Below are positions 11,501 through 25,200 of a stretch of DNA of 64,000 nucleotides, piece after piece. Source of the DNA: Oreocharis arfaki (taxonomy: Eukaryota; Chordata; Aves; Passeriformes; Paramythiidae); contig VZRR01002172.1 in NCBI GenBank assembly GCA_013398015.1, forward strand, positions 266,147 to 330,146, read 5' to 3'. Under the pieces are notes generated by a model that was not told where the DNA came from, searched no databases, and saw nothing but the letters and a program-made list of their open reading frames with translations. Made by a program: the position numbers and the translations under genes. Within the stretch, counting starts at the first letter, position 1; every line of letters starts with the position of its first letter.

Positions 11501-13800
11501 TATACCAAAACAGCAATTAAAGCCATGATAAGGCATATCAACTGTTCAAAGCCTTACAGCCACAAAAAATTCCAAGGCTACAGGAAAGTCATGTTTGTTT
11601 CTTTCCATCCTGGCCTACATATTATTCATAACTCACTCCAATGTTTCATAAAGGCTTTCAGCTCCTTGCATGCACACATGCATGCAAAAAACATAAACCT
11701 ACATGGCAGTTAGTTACCTTGGAGCGATCTGATATGCTTTAATATCAAGATATCACCATGTCTGACTGTCTCCCATTGCTGACATTTAAAGTTAATCTAC
11801 CTTAGCTTTCCCGATGTCAGTGCAAAAGGGACACAAAAAAGCAGACTACTCAGTACCTCAGACTACTCAGAAATAACCAAAGAGAATTTTTTTTTTCTTC
11901 TTCAGCTCTTACTAAAAATGCTCTTGAGTATTTTTCATATCAGGAGAAATTCTATAACACAAAAAAATTTCTTTAATCATCTGTTTACTACACCATCACT
12001 ATACTGCCTACACACTGGAAGATACACAACTTCTTTCAGACTATTAAATATATTTCAGACTAAGAAATATGAAAATACCCACTTTGAAACAAAGAAAACA
12101 GCAGTGCAAGACAGCTCTCAGAGCATCACTGGATAAAGCAACATGTCCACCCAATTATAATTTGTGATTAAAACAGTGCAAAAGAGGCCAACTTACCGAC
12201 ATCAAACAGAATCAATTGTTAAGCCTAAGATGTACTCTCGTTGTCAGGAAACATTCTAGGTGTATTATGAATAAAGACTCCTTATGATTATCCCCACTAT
12301 CGTATAAAAAATAACAGTATCTGTGCATAATCTGGTTGCTTTTTATATAAGGGTCCAAATAATTTATTCCTGAAGTGACCAGTAACTCCACCAGTAACAA
12401 GCCCACTCCTAAACACACATCCCCAAGCAAAAATACATAAGGACCCACTGTGCAATTAAGAAACCAAACTTCTAGATTACACCAGAATTGAGCCACTTAG
12501 AAATAACAGCTCTAGTCTTCAGGATTCCACCATATACTGAGTTGTAATCCCTTAAGTGTCTCCTGTGTAATAGTGCAGAATAACATGGGAAAAATATTCA
12601 TGGTCTATACCCTGGCAGAAACAAGCCATCATACAGGCTAAATATTAATTAGAATAAACACTGTTTTGATTTTTATTTCACAAAACCTGATGTTTTTCTG
12701 CCCAGGCATCAGTCATACTGCACATATTTGCTTCAGGGTGTATGATTGTAACTAAATCCACCTCACTCAATCATTCCAATAAATCTGCACCTCAGTAGAA
12801 ACCACAAAATGAGATGTTAATAGCACACTAAATACACCTGTCAGACAGATTATACATGCAAAATATGGAAGTACAGTGAACAGTATTTGTACCTGTAAAG
12901 TGCTAGACTTCTGTTCATTCTCCACAACAAAGCTATGAGAAAGATTAGCAAACACACCTCGTCCATGTTTCTGAAGAATTGCTCCTGTTTAGCATCTGAA
13001 TATGTTCAAGGCCACTTTTATCTTTCTGATAGTATATAAGGATTTCTGTGGGCAGAATTTACGCTTTAAAACAAACATTTGGAACAAAACACCAAGAGCT
13101 AGGACAAGGCTTGTTTGTATACCACATCTAAACCTCCTTGTACAAAAGAAAACAACTAATTGCAACAAAACCTGGATGGCAACTTGCACATTGTTCCTGG
13201 TAAAATACGATGGGTGGGGGCTTATCTAAGGCATTTAATCTCAAACGGTATCAATTATTTTAAGAAACCTTATGATGCTTCACTCTGCCTTGGTTCTTTC
13301 CTTTGTCTTCAGTCTGTGGTACAGGGCACAAGCTCTGTAATAAACTCTGCTGAGCTGCAGGACTATACATCACACAGCAAATGTTCTCTGCCTTCCCTCT
13401 CACTGAGGCAGAGGGGACTGTGGGGCACAAAGTCTTTTATGTTTTAAACAAATGGCACATGTTACTTCATCATGTCACTTCCATAGCATGTGGTGCAAGG
13501 CTGCCAAGCGAAACGGGAGCTAGAACTTGTAGGAAAAAAAGCAGAGAAAGATATTTTCCCCCAATATATTTTCGAGCCTCCCAGATTCAAGCCATTCAAG
13601 ATTACACGCAGAAACACCGCAACGTAACACAGACCAAGAGCCTCTGAGGTCTAAAAATGGTATTTATCTCTGTATTCGCTATCCTTGGTTCTTCAGCTGA
13701 AGCCATGACAGTGAGTTCTACCCATTTTACAGATGACAGTGTTTTATGTTCACACACAGAGTCCTATCTATGGGTGATGGGATATTCATAAACCTGGTTG

Positions 13801-13838
13801 TCCTCGGAAACTGAAACTGTCCTAGGAAACTGAAACTT
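13801..13838 (+). promoter_or_regulatory. Tandem 19-bp repeat carrying two ISRE/IRF-type motifs
   Basis: Two head-to-tail 19-bp copies (13801-13819 and 13820-13838) each contain GGAAACTGAAACT. That fits the interferon-stimulated response element core GAAANNGAAACT recognised by IRF/ISGF3 and PRDM1-type factors. The motifs start at 13807 and 13826, so they are 19 bp apart, close to two helical turns. Function in this deep intronic position is inference only; a simple slippage duplication of an A/C/T-rich word is the alternative. Confidence 0.4.
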
Positions 13839-14582
13839 CTTTCATCTAACTATTGCCACCGAACACTGATTTCCCACAAGGCCCATCCTGATAGGCACAC
13901 TTCAAAGTACCTTGCTGTACACCAAGTAGCCACCATTTGCGCACCACAACTTTTTTAAGTAGAGCACTCAGTTGCTAAACCAATTTTTATCACCTTTCCC
14001 TTCTACTTGAAGTGCAGCCTTAATGCTGCACTATGACATCCTACCATAAAGTGCAGCGAAATTGCTCCAATTGTCCTTATTCTGCCCTCACCTATGATTT
14101 CTATAATTAACTTAGAGAATTAAAGGTGCATGACATTTCTTCTACTATCCAACTATAACATTTTCTATGTCTCAAATCACTCCTACCTCTTCTTATTTTT
14201 TCCGAAGTTTCCTTCATAGAAAAGAGCAATTTAACAAAACTGTAGATTCAGAATCTCTCTCTATTCAAGTAGTTATACCTCTGTCCTCTGCTTTTGATGC
14301 TGTAATTTCTTCCAGAACGGATCTCTCTGGTTTACTTACCATTTTCTGAAGAAATCCCAAGACACAATCTACCCAATTCCGGGTCCATTGTTCTGTCCAG
14401 TTTACTGATGGTGATGGCACAGCGTTGTCCTGCCTTACATTTCAGCTTACCTCAGCTTCATTCTGCTCTCATCCATCACCCAAATTTCAGTGCCTGCCTG
14501 AGATGTTAAAGTTCACTTCTTACAGTAAAATTGAGAGTATCCACACGAAATCTCATTTGTCTCTAGTTTATTGTCTTGCCGT

Positions 14583-14606
14583 CTATATATATATATGTAT
14601 ATATAA
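14583..14606. repeat. (TA)n-type microsatellite
   Basis: A short tract of alternating T and A with one TG interruption. Confidence 0.75.
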
Positions 14607-16312
14607 ACATATAACTACGTGTTTGTAAAGTTTTTATTACATTCATCACTTCTCTTTCCATTTTTGTGTCACCTTAACTACGGCAGTATCTCTTTCAATG
14701 TGGAAGTGCCTTCAAGTCTTGGTCTGTGCCCTTTCTCCATCATCCTCCTTTGTGACAGTTTCCACATCTTTGACACAATCTGGTCTTTAATTACATAGCC
14801 CAGTGTACTACATTTACAGTAAAAGCAATTCCTTCTGCACAAGATTTTTTGCTACTCAAGATGTGTGACAGCTGCACTGTACAGGGTTTTTTTAAAAAGA
14901 AAAATTCTATTTCCTCTTCATTATTTGGGTTTTGTTCGGGGTATTTTTCCTAAATCCCGAGCAATCATTATATTGATGTCCATATTATTTCTGTTCCTTT
15001 TTATTTCTCTGTGCTTTTCACAAAAATTACAAACAACACAAATTCCTGCCAGAGTAATGGAGTTATATTTGCCAGAAGTCCTTTTCTCTTCTAAAACAAA
15101 AATAACAGTACCCTAGTTTTTTCATGAAGACTATCAATGTGTTATCCACTACAGCCAAAGAGGATCATTACTGTGATTTCACTTTTTGTAACACTGCTAA
15201 AATAGATTGTTGAAATGGATTGTAGAATCATGCACAAAGACAGTCCTTTTCTCTCATCATAAAATCATCATTTTTCTGTTTATGGTTTTGCTGAACAATA
15301 TTAATAAGATTTCCTACTGAACCACAGAGATGTATTACTTCAGAAGTAGTTGGAATCACTGTTTCGCGTGTGTACACATCTATAACATGTAAACATTTAT
15401 AAAGCACTTGCAGATGTCTCAAGGAGAACAGAAACATTTACCTTATCTTCAGGTGGTATTAAGCAAACATATCACCTTGACTTTTATCTATGCTTTTCCA
15501 ATCTGTATTGCCTGAAGATGAAGCCCTAAAATACTACAAGCCAACAGCAGATTACAGTTGTCCTGACATGCTCACACCTCCTCCCTTGTGTCAGCCCCAG
15601 CATTTGTGCAAGGAAACGCTGTGGCAGGTAACTGATGACATATCACTGTTAAACTCAGTAAAACAGAGGCAGAAGTGGTGTTTCTGCTATCATGGGCAAA
15701 ATGGGAACATTTCTTCAGTTAGCATCCAAACCTGTGAAAACCTCAAGTAACCACAGAACCACAGGCTCATAATATCAAACCAGTACTTTATATTGTGTTT
15801 CATAATTTACTAAAATGCAGATGATTCTAATAGTAGCTCATTAGCAGTAATGACTATTCCATGCAGTGGTGGATTATTCTTGTCCTTAGTGACTTCAATA
15901 ATTATTAGACTGCAAAGCCCTTTCTATAATCTCCAGTTGTCTTTCCAATTTATGTTTCCCAGTCAGAATATAAGAACACATTTCCCTGTATTTTGATGCA
16001 TATCTATCTCAAAAAGGCCACTACAACTACACTTGCATCTGCAACTCAAGGCATACTAAAAATACATACACATTATGCAATATTTTTAGATATAAAAATA
16101 TATATTCTAGTAGCTCAGGTTTCAGAACTTTGAGAGTAAAAACATTATTGCATTTCTCTAGGGCAATTTCATTACTACAACATTACTAGGTAAATAAATA
16201 TGCAGTAGGAGTTCCACTTTGAGTTTTTGGCACATTAACAGTATGCAAATGAAGAAAACCAGTGTGAAAACATAGATTTTATTAACTAATCCAAACATCC
16301 CAGTTTCAAAGA

Positions 16313-16352
16313 AATATAATTAATATAATTAATATAATAATAATAATAAAAA
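16313..16352. repeat. AT-rich simple repeat (TATAAT / TAA)n
   Basis: Repeated ATATAATTA words pass into (TAA)n and then A-rich sequence, forming a low-complexity tract of about 40 bases. Confidence 0.75.
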
Positions 16353-17609
16353 GAAAATATTACAGTCAGTAATGTTCAGTACTCAGACTTCTCTAAAACT
16401 CACGTTGTCTGTGCTGTAATTCATATTTACTGTAATCAAAGACTGAAAATATACTGCAGTGAGTTTCTCCCTGGTATCACCTGTCGATCTTCAATATAGA
16501 CCAACCAAGGTTTAACTTGCCCAACACTTCCAGTAGTTTTCTATGCTTTCTTCAATCCTTACAAACCATTTTAGTTTTAAGTGCAGGGATGCTCTGGCAT
16601 GGGTGGAAAGTACCCAGAGAAAGTCATATCAAAACCAATCCGATGGTTGCTAATTCAGCAGCTGACAGGACAGTCTTGGCGAAGGACTTCAGCTTGAAAC
16701 AGGAATGACATCAAAGCTCACTGTCCTTTAAAGAATAGTTTGGCCAATTTACAACAGTCTGAAAAATTAATATCCATCCTGTTGTGCCCCAAATTGTACA
16801 GAATGTTTTATCCAGTACATTCCTCAGTTTGAACTGTTGTCATTTCAAAAACCCACTAAAACTTAGTTTTCTATTGCTGTAATTCTGTTTGGAAAGTATG
16901 AAAACCCAGACAAGACAAAAAATAGGTTTTTATGAGACAAATATAATTCATAAATGCATGAGTTACAACTCAATAGCACTTCAAGACAGAGCCCTCACTA
17001 ATCCAACCCTCCTTTGTCCTTAAATGAGGTATTTGCTTCTCTTTCACTACCAAAACAAAAACATAAAACCAATCCTAAGTAAATGGCATGCCATAAATGA
17101 ATACTTCAGCGAAAGCATGGCTGGTTATCATTACTTCTTGTTTACATACTGAGAAATCTTCAAAATACATATTTAAAGATTTATATGTTAAAAAAAAAGT
17201 CATGATTCTGATGCAAGTAGTCAAATAACAACCACATGATGCTAGCATAAAAGACAATTATCCTAATTTAAAATGCATCTCATTAAAACTTAAAAGCCAA
17301 AGGTGACAGCACATACCATCCACAGTTTATAAAACATGAACACAACTTGAAAGCTGAATTATACTAGCTCAAATGACAGTATTCAGTGCAGCAAATGAAA
17401 AGTTCTTTTCTCCTTGCATTCTAAAAATATTTCCTTTTTCCTAAGAAGTTATGCACAAATCAATTCCCATCATGTCCATTTGCCAGAAGATGTCTTAAAG
17501 CAAATCACTGCAAAATCCAGTCATCATAAGTTACCAGAATGTAGGTGACTGCCAGCAAATATCAATTAAGCCTGACAAATTTATGGTGTCTCTATAATAG
17601 CAGACTTAC

Positions 17610-17732
17610 CTCGGCAGATGGTCCCATTGCCCACATATCCAGGTTTGCAAGTGCAGCTGTGTCCTCTGATAGTGTTAGTGCAGATTGCATTCTCATCACA
17701 GTTATGCTGCCCACTGCCACACTCATCATGCT
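17610..17732 (-). CDS. NELL1: NELL1 exon B: EGF-like domain (second EGF of the protein)
   Basis: The 123-base internal exon (41 codons, phase 1 to phase 1) encodes one whole EGF-like module starting EHDECGSGQHNC and ending GYVGNGTICR. The first Glu codon is split with the upstream exon. Six cysteines sit at residues 5, 12, 18, 27, 29 and 40, the C1-C6 pattern of an EGF fold with C1-C3, C2-C4 and C5-C6 disulfides. The HDE start fits a calcium-binding EGF. NGT at residues 36-38 is a potential N-glycosylation sequon. The acceptor is CTTAG|AG after a pyrimidine tract of about 30 bases (17739-17769), and the donor is GAG|GTAAGT at 17609. NELL1 is a secreted trimeric glycoprotein reported to act in osteogenic and neural signalling. 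The match to human NELL1 residues ~476-516 is from memory; remembered NELL2 differs more (for example EHDECITNQHNC). Confidence 0.95.
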
Positions 17733-20700
17733 CTAAGTGGGGGGGGAAGGAAAAAGGAAAAAAAAAAAATTACAAGATGCAGTGAGCTTTTCAGTGAGCT
17801 GATGTGGCATTTGAAAACCAAGTGGGATCACCAGCATGCTGCAATGGTTGAGTGCTGGGGGCTTGGCATGGGAGCCAGCTACGGGCTTGGTTCAGTTCAG
17901 AAACTCAGCATGTGCATGGCAACAGTAAATTATTTAGGTTTAAAACGAGAAAAAAAAGAATTGGTGAGCAGGCGAAGTATGGCTGTGACAAAAAGCTATG
18001 AAGAAGATTATCAGGGAAAAATATCTGCAGTGAAGATTAACCTTTACATCACTGTCCATCACTAACAGTAATAATCATAAATACAAGCTAAGTAACACAA
18101 GAGGGGCCCTACCAGCCTGCCCTTTAACTACACAATTCAGTTGTCACAGCTGCTTGCTCTAACTCATGTTGAACTGACTCTTTCTCTAATAGCACATAGT
18201 AGCATTTCACATTTTTAGAGCACCAATTGTACCATCGAGCCTCAAAGAGGCTCCCAGACAAATAGGCCATATTTTGCTTTCATCCAGCAACTCTAACTGC
18301 TGCCCCAAGCCAAATTTGCCACAGCTCCCGCACTTCACTCTCCTGCTCCCTTCTTGTTCTTGTAAAGCATCAGTTAGAGGTGACAAGCTACCTGACGCCA
18401 AAGCTTTACGCTTCTTCCTGCAATTACAAGGAGCTTCCCTCATACAGTAGGATTGCAAAAAGAATGCCTGAATATTTTACACTTTTGCACTGGTGCCTTT
18501 ACAATTTTCTTCAGTGGAATCAAAAGGATGCAATGAATTTTCTTAAAACCACAAAACAGATAACAGAAAAAATAAAAAATCAGAATCTGGAACCCTTCTT
18601 TGTAGCCTTCATTTATGCAACGGCAATCATCAGGCTGATATCCATATGCTGAGAGGTAAAAGCTATGCTTTCCTGGAATTAGGATTTGCTTAAGCTTTTT
18701 ACCAGTGCATCAGGGTGTTCAAAGGACTACAGACTAAGTCTAGCCTTCTACAGATCACAGAGAGGCAGTGCCTCTAAAACACAAGCAAAATACTCAGTTT
18801 TGCAGACTAAACTAAGCCCTTTGGAAGAGTCTCTCCATTGAGAACAGCAGCATCACAGGCTTTGACAGGCTACAATTAACCTCTGCAATGCTCTCACTCT
18901 GCCACACTACAGAACAACAGCCAATTTCAAGATAACTCAAGACACATGTAAGATGTGAATGGTGAATTCTGAGGAATCCACTAAACCAAATACTTCTGGA
19001 ACACTGTTGATAACTATTTGCAGAACATATATCCAACATGTTTTCCATTTTTCAAATACATTTGACAGCAAAATGATATGGATTGCAACTATTTTCTCTT
19101 AAATAGCATCAAAGCAATATATCAGCCTCTCACTCTTTGCTTTTAGCAAGAAACTCACACACGCTCTCATTCGTGCCTGGCTTCAGCTGATAAACTCAGG
19201 CTTGCATTTATACTTGTTAGTTTATGTTGGTCCCTAGCTCTGCTTAGTAATTCACTTCAGCTTCTTGCCAATTTTCAGAGGCCTTACCTATCCAGAATGC
19301 CAGGGTTCTTGAAGGGCTGCCTGTTCTCTCCTTCACCTTTAAAGAAACTGTACCACAGGCTGATTCTTTGCTGCTTTGGTCTCACGCTGCTCACGCTGCT
19401 GCGTCAGACACAGACAGTATCAAGCTACCCTCCAAGGAAGTGTTTTACAGCAGCTGAAGCTGAATTATGCTTTCTTTTAAAAGAGACACCCTCTCCCTCC
19501 TCTTCCTACTTTTAATTGTCATTAGCTTCCCTATGTCAGTATTCAAACTATACTGAGAATGCCTTTGTGATAGGCTCATGTGTGTACACAAGAACATTCC
19601 TACTCAAACAATTGCCAAAATTAGTCTATTACCTTCTCAGCACTTCAAGTATAAATAAAGATTTCCCAGTGGTACCAGATGTGTTTTGCCAAAATACACA
19701 AGAGAGGACAGTCTGCTGTGTTGTTCTAAGACCCTGACAATGTAAATCACCATTTACCATTTCTGCAAATTTACAGATGCTGAAAATATCAAAAGATTTA
19801 GCACTGACAGAGCAGTTATCCCACAGTAATACTTTAAACAGAGGTCAGTTTTTTCAAAGCTGAAATAATTTAAAGAGTCGGCAACAAATCTGAACATGGG
19901 AACCTGCCCTTCATGAGACATCCTGATGCTACTAGCACAAGGAGGACTAAGGGAACCTTATCTGCATGAGGAATCCCAAGATTTCTCAGCAGCAATACGG
20001 CTGCAATGATGGGAACCTTAAATGAAGTTTTCCCTGGTGTAGGGATGTCTATAGTTGACGTTGCTACAGGCCTAATAAGAATGAGAAAGCATTGATTTCC
20101 TGCCAAGGTACAAAACTCTTTTCATCCGGATGAAAAATCCCAAAGAATCTGCCAGTTTTAAGTTTTCCTGGGTTTTCTGTGCCCTCACAGGAGCTCATCC
20201 TTCTGAACACTTGTGTGTTCACAATGGGAAGTGAGCATGGAAAGTGGGCTCATGCTCTATTTAAACTCAAAGGAGATTGTGATTCATTTGCAAAGAACAT
20301 TGCTTTCTTACACATATTGCTTTCCAAAAATCTCCATTCAAGCACATAAGACAGAGCCTGCTTTTGCTTTAATGTTATGGTAAATACTGACTAGACAGCA
20401 AACAAAACCAGCAGAGAAGGACCCTGCACAGCAAGTGAAAGGAGTCACAAGCAGCGTTGTTCCAAATCATCAAAGAGGGCAGAGCCAAGACAAAAAGCCC
20501 AAAGTTGTCTTATTTCGACCATTTCTCTTGTAGCTGAAAAAGAGAAGCACAAGAAGGGGACTCCAGCAAACAAAAACAAAAGTAAATTTTAGTTTTTTAT
20601 ACACACATAGATGTACATGTAAACAAAGAAGCTGCCATTCTCAGGAATGAAACTGTCATCATTAAGTCTCACTGAAGTCATCCATCTCTCTGACTTACAT

Positions 20701-21807
20701 TTGCTATATAATATACACAAAATGAGCTCATGATCAAAGATGGAAAGAACTGGCAGGCTTACAGAGAAGGACAGAATTCCTTGACCCAACTCTCATTCAC
20801 CTGGATTATTAATGTCTATTTCAAGAACAGGTATCATTGCTGATGAACAGTTACAACAGCAGCAGCATTCTTTTCTTACAGGCAAGTTAATTTGTTTATG
20901 AAATCTCTGTGAACCATCTTCAACATGAGCATTTCTGTTCCTCAGGATTGTTGTATCTATTTCATGCTTTATGGTAAAGCCACAAGATCAGTTCGTTTAT
21001 CGAGCCTTTTTTCCCCCCTCTATAAAACAAAGCTATTACAAGATTCTGATTTTCCCTAGCATTTATCATTATTCTGAAATCCTCAAATACTGAAGATTTT
21101 ACAGAAAATCAAAGGACATCAATATTCTATTGCAAAAAAGGGAAGAATCAAATGTCCACTGCTCATTTCCTTTCTACTTTATTTATTCTTCCTGTAAGTG
21201 GAGATGAGTGATGGAAGGACACATCATCTTTGATGCTTCAGCTCTCCTGGCCCTGTTTCCTAGCCACCAAGCTAGTGCTAAGGCCAGCAAAATACACATT
21301 TAAACTTAATATTTTCTTTCTGGACAAAAGTTGCCTAAAATTTTCAAAACATTTCCAAAATGTTAGACAGGATCTTCTGAGAATTTTTTGAGTTCACACC
21401 TAGGTGAGGCCATCTTGCGAAGAAATGACTAGGAAGTTCATTCTTTCTTTAGCCTTCACCTGAGAATGGACATCTGCCACAAAAATCACTTGTAAGTAAT
21501 TAATTATTCTTTTACAAAAACACATCTCCATCACCTGTGTTGTGTGATTCTATACATCACCTTAGAAGTCCACACGAAGAGTATCACAGGTCTAATGTTT
21601 ACATGTGGATAGTTTTACGCCACCACATGCACAGTGGTTAAAGACAAGTATTTACAGTTACCTCTACTTTGTTCAGAAGCAGCCTAAGCAAAGTTTATCT
21701 CGACAGTGACAGAATTCATTTCAATACTACATAGCCTTAGAGAGATAACAATCACATAAAAAGCTAAGTTAATTCACCAGGAAATAGTTTCAAGCAGATA
21801 GTTATTT

Positions 21808-22258
21808 TCACATCCTATTATAAGAAGCCCTAGCGCATCCTACAGACAGCAGAAAAGCACCTTGCACCAAAGCACAGCCTGGTCTGTGAGCACGCTGATA
21901 CCAGAGCACACACAGCAGCTCCCCAGTGACAGTGCAATGGGATAACAACCATTTCCCATGGAGGACATGAGGACATGGAAGAACAAGAAACTGCTGAAAT
22001 AAGCAAAATGACCAGGCTGCCAAGACAGCTGTGACCACTCTGTGCCCCCTGTGCTTGAGGAGATGGACCCCAACCAAGTCAAGACGCCAAAAACATCTAC
22101 CATGTACAGGTGCAAAAACAACAAATGAGGCAGAAGGAGAGCAGGAACACAAGTGCCAAGAGAAGACTTGCTGTGAAAGGCCAAGGCTCTCTAATCGCTG
22201 CATTAGCTACACCTTCAGCAGCAGCAGAACATTCAATCACGCCGCCTTTCAGCTGTGA
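21808..22258. other. Unclassified block, less AT-rich than its surroundings, open in several frames
   Basis: This interval of about 450 bases is visibly richer in G+C than the flanking intron. It is open in two overlapping minus frames (131 and 114 codons) and one plus frame. The translations show no domain, no signal of family membership and no conserved-looking motif, so I do not call a gene. The abrupt compositional change suggests an old unclassified interspersed repeat. Confidence 0.2.
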
Positions 22259-25200
22259 AACCACTTGTTTAAATTCTAACTAAACTTTTAGCTGTCTTCA
22301 AAACAAAAGTATCTATTTAAGGCTAAGGAAGTTAACCCAGACCAGGCTGTAGCAGCTCCTGCACACCTCAAATGAGTAATCATTCCAGCTGCTGATGGCT
22401 GATCACTTCAGTGTGAAGTATAAACTGGAATATTCAAACAAGGACAAAAAAAGTCAGCAGCCTTCATGTACACATATCTCTGTCAAAACCCTCTTACCTC
22501 CACTTTTCTAATCTCTGTGAAGAAATCATAAAAATACTTTTGTTCTACGGTATTTAAAAAATACCTTCTGTTCTGGGCTAAAGTGAACTGGAAGAATGCA
22601 GGCAGAAAAGCACTGGGGCAGAAGGAAAGGTGCCAGACAAAGATATTGCCTGCCTGAGGCAATATATTCTGCATAAAGCCACCCACATGACACTGCAAAA
22701 CTGTTTGTAAGTAAAAACAACCACAAAAAAAAATTCAGAACACATGTAAGGTACAAAAAAGGATTTGTCACATATTTATAAAAGCAAATGCACACATATC
22801 TAAACATATATATAAACAGTTACAGGTAAATGCAAATTTTCTCCCTTTGCATGTACATGATGTAGTGTTTGTGGAAGGTTCTAGGCAGCTCTGACAATTA
22901 ACATCAGAAGCATCAGTCCGAAAACAACAGTTCTGTACTCTTGAAGTTTTGGGTATTATAAATACCCACATTCTTGTTAAAGAGATCTTTTCAATAAAAT
23001 AATTTTCTATTCATTATCTAAGAGGAATATGGTCTTTGCTTATATTTGGCTTGTATATTTTTAAAATGCATTTTCCAGAAGTACCACAGAATTTATAGGA
23101 TGCCTCTACTTTCCCATGTTGAAAGAGACAACACGGTTACACTTACTAGATTTGTATGGGCTATAAAGGCAGGATCTACACAACTTTAGCTTCCTCTCTC
23201 TTTTTTTTTCTTTTCTGAGCCTGCTTGGAATAACTCCAGAATTTGTATTGTTTGTGCTTTGTCTAAAATATTCAATTGAAAATTAGAACCCTACGTTGAA
23301 AATAAACAGGAAAAAGTACACAGTGAAGCTAAGAACCTTTTGGTCAAGAGTCATAAAATCAGGATAGCTTTCCCTTGTGCAAAAGCACATAAAGGATTTC
23401 AAACCTATAATTTCTAAAAGGTACACTTAACACGGGATTTATTTTTAAGCAAGAATGCCGAAATTTTTATCTTCATTTTCTTTAAATAAAGATGCTCTTC
23501 AAAAGAAGACAGACACTAGGATGGAATTACAGGAGATATTCCACTGAAGAGTCTTTCACTATAGCTACTTTCACTTATTACAAGAAAAGGCCCCAGTTTA
23601 AACTTGCTTACAAGACGGAAACAATTTTCTTATTGTAAGGATTCTCTTTCATTACTTCCTCAAAGCCTTCATGCTTCAGTAATAAAATGTTCATCTCTGG
23701 AATACACTGTGCAAAGATTCTGACTACCCATTCATTCATATTTTTGTAACACTGAAAAGAAATGTAAGTTGTTCTCTAAATTGTTGAGATAACAGTCAGC
23801 CTGCTGCGTGCAGAACCACAAATGCAGCAAACACTTCTACACACCGAGAGACTTAGAGAGACAACTCACAGAACAGCAAGGTCATCGGATGCCACCATTT
23901 TTTATTAATACAGATACCATTTGGATAGAGTACACAGCCTAATGTAAAATTAATTATCTGGCAACCATTAAGCAATGGTCTTTGAAAACTCAGAAAGGAG
24001 AAAGCCATCTCTCCAAATACTTTTAAAAAACCACAACCCTTTGTTGCACGTTATTAGGATTCAGACGTCCATGTAATAACTAAGGCTTCAAAAATGGTAG
24101 ATGAAAAAAATTGAATTTAGGCAGAATTGTGGACTTAGTGGAATCAGGATTTCAGCTCATAGGAAGTTGTGATGAAACAAAAGCAATAGCTTTTAAACAG
24201 ACAATAAAAGGAAGGTTTATTCTGAACACATAGGAAGAATCTCCCACAGAAAACCAGGGCAATTAGAAACAAGATGCATACATCAAACAAGAAACTACAT
24301 TGCAGATAGATGGTAAGCTGGTGAATGATAATAGCTAATTTTGAATCCAGAAAACTCTGGGTAAAAAAAACAAAATCAAATTGCATTTTTCTACTTACGA
24401 GAATCAAACTAACAAAGCTAATTTTATCTATGCCCATTCCAAACCTCAGCACCCAAGCTCACCCTACCCATTACCACAAGGAAACAGGAAGAAGGAACAG
24501 GGTGCAGAAAAGAAAAGCCCCACTGTCTCCTGCTGCAACTCTACCCTTATGAGCACTTAAAAATACAAAATGCTGGCAGAAGTATCCCATTTGCCATTCC
24601 TTTAATAAGAAACTAAAATGCCTTTGTAATTTATGACACAACAAACAGCTTCTGGTGTTAAACATGAAATTATTTAGACTACATTCTAAAAGGGTAGACA
24701 CATGCTACTCTTGGGTAATTACGAAGAAATAGTGGGATTTAATTTGAATATAAAATTCCAAATGTGCCTGCAGTTGCCACTTGGAATGAACTCCTTCTAC
24801 AACCTGAAGAAGTTCTGCTCCACCACGTCCCTTCTTGCACTGAAGTTCTCCATGTGATTCCCTCAGTTTGTGAGATGGGCAGACCAGAAGCATACAAAGA
24901 ATTCAAGATGCCAGAACATCATGAATTTGCACAACAGCATAATAATATTTATCATCTTGTTCTCAGTGCCTTTCCCAAAGGATCTCACTATTCTGCTCAG
25001 CTTTGACCACAGCTAAGCAGTGAGCTGACATTTTCAGTATGACTTCTCTGAATGGTAATGGCTAATTTAGAGCATTTGTATATGTACCTATCTTTCCCTG
25101 CCCCTGCCAAGGGAAAGGTACTTTATACTCTGATCCTCTGTTCTCCCTCACTACTTTATAAAAACAACTGCCAATAGTACCCATTTGAATTTCCATGAGA

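Larger units (their letters stand above)
1..17609 (-). other. NELL1: NELL1 intron downstream of exon B (5' part of intron; continues past left edge)
   Basis: On the minus strand this intron starts at 17609 with a canonical donor (exon ...CCGAG, then GTAAGT) and runs off the left edge of the window. It holds CR1 fragments near 1.9 and 2.8 kb, an LTR-like repeat at 4.35-4.76 kb, short tandem duplications at 7.58, 8.18 and 8.55 kb, a MIR-like SINE fragment near 8.3-8.4 kb and a tandem ISRE-like duplication at 13.8 kb. In the stretches 1-1600, 3000-4340, 4850-7570, 8600-13800 and 13840-17600 I see only AT-rich, apparently unique intronic sequence with short homopolymers and small (TA)n tracts. 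All open frames here are short and lack protein-like character. The next NELL1 exon, expected to encode an EGF domain beginning AFCEEGC by comparison with human NELL1 as I remember it, was not found. Confidence 0.85.

Noticed and set aside
1..17609. Search for the next NELL1 EGF exon (expected to begin AFCEEGC)
   Set aside because: No minus-strand Cys-rich segment with splice borders was found; the exon probably lies beyond the left edge.
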